Shown here piece after piece: positions 45,023 to 55,614 of a DNA stretch of 64,000 bases. Source of the DNA: Allolobophora icterica (taxonomy: Eukaryota; Annelida; Clitellata; Crassiclitellata; Lumbricidae); the NCBI GenBank assembly GCA_963556255.1, contig OY744614.1, positions 42,001,578-42,065,577 on the forward strand. The letters are read 5' to 3'. Every line of letters begins with the position of its first letter. Within the stretch, counting starts at the first letter, position 1. The notes under the pieces are model-generated. The model was not told the origin of the DNA, did no database searches, and saw only the letters and a program-made list of their open reading frames with translations. The translations under genes and the position numbers were made by a program.

Positions 45023-48000
45023 TTACTGATTCTTGAACAAAATAGCTTTTGTTAAAGAGTGACGAACAGAAGAACGCTGTAGCATTTGGTTTGTTAAATT
45101 AACAGCATGGAATCGCCGCAGTTTTAGGAACACCCTACAGATGTTACGAACAAGATCAGTGTAATGACTTTCGATACCATAAAGTGTGTCACAGAAGTGC
45201 TGACTCAAATCACTGAACAGATTGTCTGGAATGTTCTCTAATACTTTTGCTTCCAAGGCTTTTCCCCATTGATCCTGCTTCGACACATGATGGAAATCAG
45301 CGTTGGATCTCAAAACCTTCTCGGCATGTTCTACAATTTTCACAAGACTAGTTGAGGGTGTCACAAGTCCTCCATTGTTCTTTATTTCCAACAGACTGTT
45401 TGTTTTTGGTCCTGCCCTTTCAACCAATGCTGATAAGCAATCACCACATGAAATAGTTGCTGACAGCCTGCGAACAATCCAACCGGCTATATATGACAAA
45501 ATATTTGTAACAAATGGTGACAGCTTTGTTAAAGTGCAATAATCATGCTCGTGGTCAATGTGATCAAACTGACGAGGCAAAAATTTATCTGTTTCCTCAT
45601 CTGATGGATGTAAATGAAGAAGATCTGTTTGGTCTTGTGGCATACAATTTCCATTGGTAGTGGGAGAAATTGAGGCTCGGTTCAGCAGAGTACGGTAAGC
45701 ACTGGAAAATTGTTTGGCACTTGGGTTATTATTCCACCCACCCATTCTTCGTACGCAACCGAAATACAGTTCCAGGTGATCTTGAGAGAGTTTGTAGGTC
45801 AGCAGGTAGCGTTGATGGCATGGACTTCCTTCAGAAAAGATGACATTTCCAATATGAATAAGGCTATCTATATTTACAACAAAGCCTAATGCAGCCATAC
45901 GACGATGACTTTCGCAAACCTTCTGCCCACTGCTAGTTTCCATATTCAAGAACATGTGCCTAGACTCATTCAGAAATGGAGTTACAGCTCTGAGTCCATT
46001 ACATGTCAAGGCCTTCTTGTATCCCTTTCCTACAACTGACCGACTGTTAAAGATATCAAAAAGCCGATCAACAGTTTCAATAAATTTTCGGGTCCCGAAG
46101 GTGCCGGAAAATCCAGGATACTTGTTGACATCCAGAAATTCCAAGGCCTTGGCAACTGATGAACTGAGAGTTTGTGCTGCCAATCGTACTTTCATCTTCT
46201 GTTTTTGAAATTCCACATGTGCATTTGTCAACCTGTTGCCTGCTCGAAGACCATCCTTATCCTGCAATTCATGTAGATGAACAATGTTCGACCATCGAGC
46301 TTTGCCAATTTCAGGAATCATGATTTCTTTTAAAGCTTCCAATGCATTTCTCAACAACTTCAGCATGTGGCATGCATCAAAAAATATGTACACGTGTTCA
46401 TTTATGAAAAAAGGATGTGGAAAGCTGCTTTTAATATTATTTGGCAACAAGGATCCGCCCAACTGGGAAACCATGCCCTGGTTAGTAGCATGTCCATCCA
46501 TGACCAATGCCAAACCACGTATTCCGATTTCACCTAGTTTTATTAAAGCTGTTTGAATTAATTTGGCTTGAACAACTGAATTTATTCCTGTTATCAAAAA
46601 ATAACCAAGAGTTACTTTCCAGTGACCTGTAAGTCCAACAGCCATTATGACCAATGCCTCAGTAGCTTCATGTTGCACGTCACTGTCAACTGAACCAGCT
46701 CCAAGATCAACGAAGCCTATCATTTTCTGAGTTTTCGCATCCCAGTCAACATGTTTCCTAATCGCCATTCCATCAATCATGACAGAGCAAGAGTTATACT
46801 GCCATCCTTCACTGCTGTTCTTCCTGTCTCTGAGATTTGCAAAGACTTGTTCTGAGAAGCCTGGATTGCTATCGATTCTGCTCATCCACTTTCTTATCGT
46901 ACTTTCGGCAGGTAGTTTTAAGTTTTTACGACAAAATGCATATGCTTTTGGACCGTAAAAATGTAGCGTTGTTGCAAACTGACGCTGTTCTTCTGTATAT
47001 TTCACTGTTTCTTTTGCGAATAGATGAATGGGAATGTCCTCATACACTTTAAGCAACTGTTTTGTCTCAGATGTTAGTAGCCGTTCCTTTTCCAGTTCCT
47101 CTAAAATATGCAGAACCTTTGATTTGGCTCGACTTTCTCGACGTTCCGCATTGTACAGAGCCTGTTTCATTGTAACCAGTCTTTCTTCAAGATGCTCACT
47201 TTTACGCTTCAACGTCCGAGGGCTGGCCAGTATGGCATACGAGTGCTCTTTGCTGATAAAAGAAGGCTGAACTGGAAACACGGTAGAACTTGAAGCAACA
47301 GGAACTGAAGGCTGGACTCGAAACATGGTAGAACTTGAAGCAACAGGAACTGAAGGCTGGACTCGAAACATGGTAGAACTTGAAGCAACAGGAACTGAAG
47401 GTTGATCTGGAACCGAGGTGGAACTTGAAGCAACAGGAACTGAAGCCATCGCAGCTGTGCTGGTATTTGATGAGTGCCCGAGCGCTTTCGTAGCCTATGC
47501 AAAAGAAAACAAAGAATAATGTGTCCATGAACTACACAGGTGGCACAAGTGAAACTTAGCTATGAGTGCAGGGATGGCAGAGTACCAAGACCAAGACTTT
47601 TTAAAATGAATTCGAGTGCACCAGAGACCAAGGCATTGGTCTTGAGGACAACAAGACTAACTGTGACTAACTGTACAGGGGAATGTTCACTTTCAAAACT
47701 GAAACTTATAAAGAATCAGCTTCGCAGCACAATGGGACAGTAGAGTTTGAACTGGCTTTCACTCATGTGAACAATTCATGTGCACAGTAAATGATACCCT
47801 GAAAACCATTAATTTCAAGCCAATTATAAATCAGTTCAAATGCTATCTGAAGAACTGTATCGATTCCATCTGCAACACCATTATAACAGTGTGTAAGAAT
47901 TAGCAAAATGTCAGAGTCAAGACAAGAAACTCAGAAGCACTATGTTAAACTTTCGAACTGGGTTGATAAACAGGATGTGAAATCATGCTCCCGTTGCTCT

Positions 48001-49157
48001 GATTTATTATAAAGGTTACTGTAAAATTTCTTATAAATCCCGCTAGTGTTTATTTATACAAATTGTTCTTACCTCTGGGTAAAGTGCTTTATTTGTATTT
48101 CCTCTTACCACGATCACTGCACCATTAACACACGAATGCACCTCTTTCTCAACTTATCAGCAATTTTCGTGCAATGTAATTCGTGTAATTGTTGCTGGTA
48201 CCGCATACTGACACCAAATACGACCCATTATTTATAATATTTTTGGCACTTAAGAGGCTGGCAATGTTTCCTGAGATTTTAATTTTTACAGATTTCATAC
48301 CTCGCATTGTGGGAAACTGAACTTTGATGGGACTGCATCTTTCTTCAACACTGTTGCTCCACGATAAAACAGAAAATCATCCATCATGAAGTGCTCAGAG
48401 CACAACAAAGCAGTTGTACTAGGGTTCCAAATGTTGTGTTTGTTTGGGTCAATGCGATTCAATGCTTTCACCCAGGCTGATCGTCGCATCTCCTCAGCAG
48501 GAAACCTAAACAAGCAAAATCTACCATAGTCATGTTTCGGTACTACAGCTGTACTATTATTTCTGATAGTGTGCCATGAAATCCTGAAGTACAATATCTA
48601 GCGTTTACAGCAAACACTATCTCACCCTATAATGCCACAAATATTTTGTGTGTTAAATTAGAGACTATATTCATGTCCAAATGCACAGTCGCTTGATTAC
48701 AATTGTTGATACTTTATCATTATAATGGGGTATGGCAAAAATGCAAGAAAACAATAAAGTTCAAAATTCGAAGTCATTGCTTTTGCAACATGGATAAAAT
48801 GATGAAGTTTTTCTCCAAAATCTGCACAACTGTTTGCTTATAATCTATGCTATCACAATTTTTGTCAAAGAATGCTAATATCACTAGAATGCAGCCAACA
48901 AGAGAACTTTGACTACACAATAACCTGGTAGGCCTAAAGGGTTTTAAAGTAACCGCATTGCCGTCTTGTTTATTTGCTTGACGTGCATGTGAAGTTTGCT
49001 GTAGGTGCCAAATATGCAATCATTTGTGTTATTACAGAACTAAGATTTACACAAACTAGTGTGTTTTAGCAGCGTACCTGTGAAAAGTTATTTTCCTCCC
49101 ACAACTGTACGATCCAAATCGATTTGTGCAGCCGATAGCACAACACGAGCTAACCAT
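45023..49157 (-). CDS. P-element transposase, THAP9-like (3 exons)
   Basis: Cuts and inserts the surrounding element. Exons are 49157-49078, 48505-48301 and 47494-45023. Phases 2 and 0 join, giving 918 residues. Residues 1-90 are a complete THAP zinc-binding domain: Cys pair in MVSSCCAIGCTNRFG, HRFP rebuilt across intron 1, a Trp (SAWVKAL), C-x2-H in LLCSEHF and the closing AVPSKF. Then a Ser/Val-rich spacer with four 15-residue repeats (SVPVASSSTMFRVQP; 47275-47430), a coiled coil (about residues 165-215), and the P-transposase core with CSVMIDGMAIRKHVDWD, LALVMDGHATNQGM, YIFFDACHMLKLLRNAL and a C-terminal QDHLELYFGCVRRMGGWNNN. No frameshift or internal stop. Since it lies inside intact ends, it is more likely a transposon gene than a domesticated THAP9. 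Confidence 0.92.
47575..47660. mobile_element. hAT-like MITE, family K fragment
   Basis: TACCAAGACCAAGACTTTTT ... GGACAACAAGACTA, a truncated relative of 14926-15131 and 61265-61404, inside intron 2 of the P transposase gene. Confidence 0.55.
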
Positions 49158-49473
49158 TTTGATACGTATAATAAGCAGCGAAATTATATAATGCTTTACA
49201 TTTTACGATATATCGAAATTTTAGTTAGAATGGATTTCGTAATTAAGTCCTTTGAATAGTTAAACTACAAGTTAAAGAACGGACTTCAACAAGCCTCCTG
49301 TCGTCTGCACCGCCATGTCGATCGCTGATGTGTAGCTATTAATAGAGATCGTTGATGTCTATGGTCAGGGAGGATATTTATTAATAGTAACTCTTAATAC
49401 ATATCAATGGACTGAGCGATAACCGAGCTTTTAGAGCCCATTAGCTATCCAGTACTATTTATACATATCAATG

Positions 49474-49850
49474 CTCATTACAAATTTTCAGAATAATAAT
49501 AATAATAGATTGAGTCTCGCATTTTTCAACTAGTTTCTTCACCTCGCGGCAACAAATCTCTTTAATTCAATGATGGCAGGGACCCATTGAAAGACTTCAG
49601 ATAATTATGAAATTTCTTCAGGGCTTTCAAACATGTGGATATCTAATTCTTCACCTGGCGACTGTCTAAGAGATTTGCATTTCTCTGCGAGCTCTCGTTA
49701 AAAATTTTCAGATTAATAATAATAATAATAATAATAAATCGAGACTCGCGTTTTTCAACCTCTTTTGTTCAGCTCGTGGCAACAAATCTGTTTCATACGA
49801 TCGCACCATGGATCCATAAAATGACTTAAGATATGAAATTTGAATGAATC
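49474..49850. repeat. 227-bp tandem repeat, right part
   Basis: Continues the unit broken at 43179: CTCATTACAAATTTTCAGAA onward for one unit, then a decayed unit (GCTCTCGTTAAAAATTTTCAG at about 49690). Confidence 0.9.
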
Positions 49851-51370
49851 AACAAACGAACGAGTCAAGTGAGTCAGTGATTGAGTCAGTGAGTCAGTGA
49901 AGGAGTGAATGAACAGGTGAATAAATGAAACAGTTAATTTGTTAAGGAAGGAAGAAACGAATGAAGATATGCAGGGAGGAATGATGAAGGTAGGAGAGAA
50001 GGAACAATTTAATGGACGAATGAATGATTTTATGTTATACTGTAGCTTTGTTATGTTATGTCCATTTGATGTTATTTGTTTGGGTCATGGTATGTATCGG
50101 GTCAACTTAACGCAGTAGGGTATATTCCAGGCTGACAGCTGGATGTTTCCGGAGGGTAGTTCAACCAAGCATGACGGACTGTTCCAGATTTCCAATGGAA
50201 GGGCGCGGCAGTAGCTTCCGGCGGCCTTGGGACTTGGATCGGGGAGGTGGGAGACGAGGACTGTTGATCGGATCCCAAGGGCGACATCGATGTCCGTCGG
50301 ATGATTCATTCTGGGTTCCCATGTAGCCACGACCCAACCTATTTACCTTACACTCACGGCGGGACCCTACGACACAGGCAAGGCAACGTAAGGTAAGGTA
50401 TGGAAGGTAACTGAAGGGAATTTAAGTGAAGGGAAGGTAAACAATGAAAGGTAAGACTAGGAAGAGATTATGTATGATTTTTCGTGTATCCAAAAAGTAA
50501 AAAAAATTTTCACGCGCGAGAGTGAAAACTTTTTTTGACCTCTTTTTGACCAGATCAGTTCAAAAATGTCCCTCCACCAGTCAAACAAGATCGCCGCATC
50601 TGCATACATACATGCACACTTACATATATAATTACATACATAGGCCTACATAAATGCACACTGTCGTGCAAATTCCGACCTTTGTCGTTTCTCCCGACCA
50701 CCGATTTCTACCATGCAGGATGTCGACTGTTGGTCGGGAGTGGCGAATAAGCCTTAACTCTACGCTCTGGAAAACGCCGTTCACGTCATTGCATTATGAA
50801 CGTAGGCCTAATACATGGCAATTAAATTAATGATCTCTACTGAGAGCTCGTCGGACTTCTGGAAGATCAGCATCTCGGTGAAATTGACGAACGAACGACA
50901 AAGTGACAAACTATGTCTTTTTTGCATTTTTCATAAGTAAACTTCGACATGTCGATATTTTCGACAATGATTTTATGTTAATTGAAAGTTAAAATTGGGA
51001 TGTCGTCACCGTCTTTGACTGATTTGTGCTAATTAAAAGTCGTCTTTTGTAAGACGGCATGTGATTGGTCTGTATGATATTCTATAGATGTGGTCAGCCT
51101 TGAAGTGCTTGTCTTGTTTATTACTGTTCCGAGCATGTTAGGAATATATTTCGCCACTTGAGACCTCGAACTATGACGTTTTAGCAGTTGAACCATATGA
51201 TTTAGCATCATCAACAATCAGTTCTTCTACTTTTATTTCTTGATCCTTACATCTGTGCCTGCATGGTCACGTTGGAAGACGTGCACCTTCAAATAACTAA
51301 TAATAATTGAATTGCTTTTCTGTTCTTTCAATAAATAAAATAATTCCTACGCATTCTATCCGCACTCGTT
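49850..51370. other. No gene recognised
   Basis: Contains loose GAGTCAGT/GAATGAAT and GGAAGGTAA repeats (49850-50000, 50385-50460), a GC-richer block of unknown nature (50090-50370) and a remnant of the family E MITE (50490-50600). Confidence 0.35.
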
Positions 51371-51375
51371 CCGTC

Positions 51376-52365
51376 CAGTGTGATTCTCCTTACAGATTTT
51401 ATTTTAGTTATAGTTACAGTTATAGTTAATGGTTTTTTATTTTAGTTATAGTTACAGTTATAGTTAGTATTATTTTTTAGTTATAGTTATAGTTATAGTT
51501 ACTGGACTTTTATTTTAGTTAATTTTAGTTAGTACATAATTACAAGTGAACCCAATGGCACTCCTCCTGGTCCATATATGGGGTCATCGATTAATTATGT
51601 CAGCAAATTTTAGGCAGTTTTTGATCTCCTACCCTTGTCATCAAATGTCAAACATTCAAAGACACCCTAACAAAATTATGTCAAAGAAAACTACCCCACC
51701 CTCAGAATATTTCTATGACTCTAACATGCAAACAAATTGAAATTGCCAAAAAACAAAACGTTGTTATTCAGATTTTAATTTGATACTTAATGGCTACAGT
51801 ACTTGTGTAATCACTGTCACAGATATTTAATGAACTTTTCCCATTAAAAAATACAATCTCGTTTTCTTTTAAATGTGTATTCAGTTTGATTTTTATTATG
51901 AACATTTCTAATTTGAACATGATAACTTTTTTTATAATATTCCTTTTAACATAGAAAACTAAAATCAAAACAAGTTTCTCACTCTAAAATTAACAATCAA
52001 AAGAAAAAAATATCTTTCCATCAAAAAGAAACTTGAAATATTAGATTTTCGAAAAGAAACCAGAATATTCGGAAGGAGAATATGCAGCACATTTTCTCAT
52101 TTTATCTCGGAACAATAAACAGGATAGTCTAAAACGAATAAAATATCGCGTTTGATTAAATTCGCCATGTTTATCGATATTGCACTTTCTTATTTCATTA
52201 ACGAAAATAGCGATGAATTTTCGTTAGTGTTATTTTCGTTATACCGTAGTTATAGTTATAGTTAATGATATTTTTTAGTTACAGTTATAGTTATCGTTAA
52301 CGAAATCATTTTTGGTTCGTTAACGAACATTTTCGTTATCGTTAACGTTAACGAGAATCACACTG
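51376..52365. mobile_element. 990-bp hAT-type element, no transposase
   Basis: Ends CAGTGTGATTCTC / GAGAATCACACTG and perfect 8-bp duplication GTTCCGTC (51368-51375, 52366-52373). Both subterminal regions are arrays of TTATAGTTA/TTTTAGTTA, and the right one also GTTAACGAAA. The interior is AT-rich with no long ORF. Confidence 0.9.
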
Positions 52366-52764
52366 GTTCCGTCTCACTGAACTATAATACTCAGAGTTCA
52401 ATCCGACCATGTGTGCAGAAGACCAACGCGCTGATCATTATTATTTTTTTTAAATAATATGAAATTAAAATTCCATTGACCCCAATGAGGTATTAGAAAA
52501 ATGAATGATCCTTTTTAGTAACAGAGATCACTAAACAGCTAGATCAAACGACCCTGGTCGTGTACCACGTGTTCGTCCGAGCATGTTCGTGATTAATGTT
52601 CGCGACTTTGGGTCTAGAAGTGCGTATATTTAAGCATTAATTCACTAGTAGTGCACTGCAGACGTTGAGTAATCGATGTCAGTGACTTGGCACTATAGTA
52701 TCGTTAAACGCTGGAAACTACTATACTAGTTTATGTACTGGGTGTACCTGGAGCGATAAGCTAA

Positions 52765-52999
<235 letters not shown>

Positions 53000-53127
53000 T
53001 GTTTAACCAGTTCGTTGAATTTAACGATGGGCAAATCATAATGGGTATATTATTGGTGCTCATAGCTTTAAGAGTAGGCCTAATCACAGTATAAATAATT
53101 ACACAGTACGTCGACTCGCATTATATA

Positions 53128-53190
53128 TATATATATTCGTTTATTCAAAAGCCAAATGACAGACCGCATAACTGTTGACTAGTTTTGGGG
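53128..53190 (-). repeat. LINE 3'-end fragment with (AT)n tail
   Basis: ATATATATATATTCGTTTAT then CAAAAGCCAAATGACAGACC, the inverted terminus seen at 10597, 26988 and 39772. Confidence 0.5.
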
Positions 53191-53273
53191 TGACGCCATT
53201 TTGAATACGAGCTTTTGAATTATAGATTTAAGCTGAAATTAACGTTAAAAATAATATTGTTAATTCTAATGAA

Positions 53274-53401
53274 GTCCTCGATGTTGTAACGTTTAAAAAT
53301 ATTTTATGTGATGGATTCCGGTGTATCGGCGTGTAGTCCTCAATGTTGTTGTAACGTTTAAAAATATTTTATGTGATGGGTTCCGGTATTTCGACGTGTA
53401 T
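53274..53401. repeat. ~64-bp tandem duplication
   Basis: GTAACGTTTAAAAATATTTT with GTGATGG(A/G)TTCCGGT is present twice, head to tail. Confidence 0.85.
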
Positions 53402-53985
53402 TCAAAATGGCGGTCAGTCACACATTCTGACTGTTACATCGGCTGGGAGTCGACGTACTGTGTATTATTTATACTGTGGCCTAATTGCGACTTGAAGTTC
53501 TAAATTTTCTCTACCTACTTATTACGAGCTAGCAGTAAATTTATAGATCATTGTTTACTAAAAAATATTTCTTTTCTGCGGAACTACTATTACTACGATT
53601 ACCATTACCATGGTTACAAAATGTCCGGCTTTTAAATTGTATGGATGATGTATGGTAAGTTCGTGTTTTTTCCATTTAGTGTGTGTTTTACTGTGATCTT
53701 TTATAGTTTTATACCACACGAATAAACTTTTACTGCTACATTCAGTTACTGATGTAGATGAATGCGCATCATCTTTTAAATTTTAAAAGTTAAACGCTGA
53801 AAACCGAATCGGTGGCCATGTGGTAAGGGGTTACTGTCGGAATCGTAACACCTCTGCGTTGTGATGAAATGGAGGCTCACTGCGTTACCTAACAGTAGAA
53901 GTTTATTTGGTTATGTATAATAGAACATGTGTTAAAGTAACTTGTCGCCTCTGAATGCTAGACTGGCGCAATATATGGTGGCAAC

Positions 53986-54123
53986 CACTGGCGTAAACTT
54001 GTCCAAAATATGAGGGGGGTTTGGTTATTTATTCTACACTTGTTGCATTGGATGTACAGTTCACCTCAATTATTAGGGGCACGTGCCCCGGCTCCCCCCG
54101 CCCACCCAGAGTCTACGCTTATG
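53986..54123. mobile_element. hAT-type MITE, family D copy 4
   Basis: A 138-bp element with ends CACTGGCGTAAACTTGTCC / GAGTCTACGCTTATG and perfect 8-bp duplication GTGGCAAC (53978-53985, 54124-54131). Confidence 0.9.
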
Positions 54124-54445
54124 GTGGCAACTTATAACTTGTAAGTGATGAGACCCCATCTAAGATGCACGAAAAGTATATCAGAATAAAAACTCCTAAG
54201 CGCAGATTTAATCGAAGTATGCGAATTATCAATTAAATTTTGTGCAAAGACGAAGAAACTGCACTAATAATATAAGTAGGCTAAGCAAAAGTCATTATGC
54301 TTGCAAACATGTTAAGTATTATCTGTGGCTATGACTTGTTCATTTAGCCTGGCGAATTGGTCAAATGCTTGTGTTATAATTATTTGAATGGTATGGGTTT
54401 AAGTCTTCCATAATGAACCTGCAGTGTCTAAATATCCCCCCCCCC

Positions 54446-54774
54446 CAGTGCCGGCCTTAGGATATTTCGGGCCCCGTGCACAGTATACTGTACGAGCCCC
54501 CCATGAAACAAGTCAAATTGTTTTTCATTGCTAATCATTTTATTTTAGTAGATTGTTAACAAGTACAAAGAGTCAAATTTAACTATGCACATGAATTGTG
54601 GAATATAGAGGAAGTTGACTTTTATGTTATTGACAAAAGATAATACTTAGTCGAAACCATAATATTATTATTAGAGCGTCTTGCTCATGTTAATTTTCTG
54701 TGACATTTTAGGGCCCTTCTAGGTTGCGGGCCCCGTGCGACCGCACGGTTCGCACGTCCCTAAGGCCGGCACTG
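54446..54774. mobile_element. hAT-type MITE, family I
   Basis: A 329-bp element with ends CAGTGCCGGCCTTAGG / CCTAAGGCCGGCACTG. It is flanked by at least eight C on each side, consistent with an 8-bp duplication of a C run. Confidence 0.85.
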
Positions 54775-54779
54775 CCCCC

Positions 54780-54865
54780 CCCCCATCTACTGGCGGGGAG
54801 TTTAAGCTCTGACCATGTTGTTGAGAGTCCAGCACGCTAACCACTGGAGTATCGCACACCTGTAA
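54780..54865 (-). repeat. tRNA-derived SINE head
   Basis: The minus strand reads TACTCCAGTGGTTAGCGTGC, TGGACTCTCAACAACATGG, as in the 36755 head. The B box is degraded. Confidence 0.5.
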
Positions 54866-54954
54866 TAATGATCAGTTGAAAGTAAATGGGAAAGAGCTGG
54901 TTGATATAGTTTATAGCTCAAAATACCCGAAAGAATAGAATATAAAGTCATATC

Positions 54955-55500
54955 ACTCACCTACAATACACTCCAATCCTCCCAGCCTTCCTATCTCCGA
55001 CAGTTGTTCACGGTCCAACCACTCCGCTCAACCCGCTCCTCTTCTGCCCTAGCACTTCTCCGCCCTTCCATCACCTCATCGCTAAAATTTGCCAGTCGCT
55101 CCATAGCCATAGCTGTCCCACCCCTCTGGAACAAACTCCCACCAGTACTGCGAGAAATTTCAGATCCATCCTACGAACTCACCAAAACCTCACCACTTGC
55201 TATTTCTCCACAGGTCTTTCACACAAAACTGAAAACACTGCTCTTTCGCAAATCCTATCCCGATTCCTCCTCTCCCTACCTCCCTCGCCATGTAAACCCT
55301 AAACACCACCCACCTTAGCCGTCTTACTGCCTACCTGACTGACTCCTTTGGATCTTGACCTGGAACCGATTCGACACCCCCCTGCTTATCGATTTTCATT
55401 TGACTAAGCGCCTGTGAATAAGCTGGTTCCCGCGACGTAGCTTTTTTGGTCGCTGTAGAAGTCTCGAGATTACGATTACAATTATGATTATATGTCCATA
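54955..55500 (+). pseudogene. LINE ORF2 C-terminus with SINE-like 3' tail
   Basis: TYNTLQSSQPSYLRQLFTVQ, AIAVPPLWNKLPPVLRE and FHTKLKTLLFRKSYP are the standard end of a CR1/L2/RTE-X type ORF2. After the stop, 55404-55500 reads TGTGAATAAGCTGGTTCCCG ... GTAGAAGTCTCGAGATTACG, the same tail carried by SINEs here. 5'-truncated. Confidence 0.8.
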
Positions 55501-55614
55501 GATAACGTATAGCTATGATATGTTGCTGTTTAAATAAAAGTGATTTAGAAGTGAGAAAACATTGAGACATTTGAGAATCTGTCTACTGAATATTCATCTC
55601 ATTCTCTGTTTTAG

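Larger units (their letters stand above)
43180..49473 (-). mobile_element. P-type DNA transposon, apparently complete
   Basis: A 6,294-bp element. Terminal inverted repeats CATTGATATGTATTAATAGT (left) and CATTGATATGTATAAATAGT (right, complement), then ACTGGAT. Perfect 8-bp target duplication CTCATTAC (43172-43179, 49474-49481), the size P elements make. Secondary copies of the end motif occur about 110 bp inside on the left (43295-43315) and about 60 bp inside on the right (49383-49412). It encodes an intact THAP-type transposase on the minus strand. About 1.8 kb on the left is noncoding and holds a nested foldback element. Unfilled copies of the target exist in neighbouring 227-bp units. Confidence 0.9.

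Noticed and set aside
45023..49157. Domesticated THAP9 host gene
   Set aside because: Intact inverted ends and a perfect 8-bp target duplication surround it, so a transposon-resident gene is the simpler reading, though later host use cannot be excluded.
50085..50330. 81-codon minus-strand frame in a GC-richer block
   Set aside because: No recognisable domain, splice support or start context; could be part of an unknown repeat.
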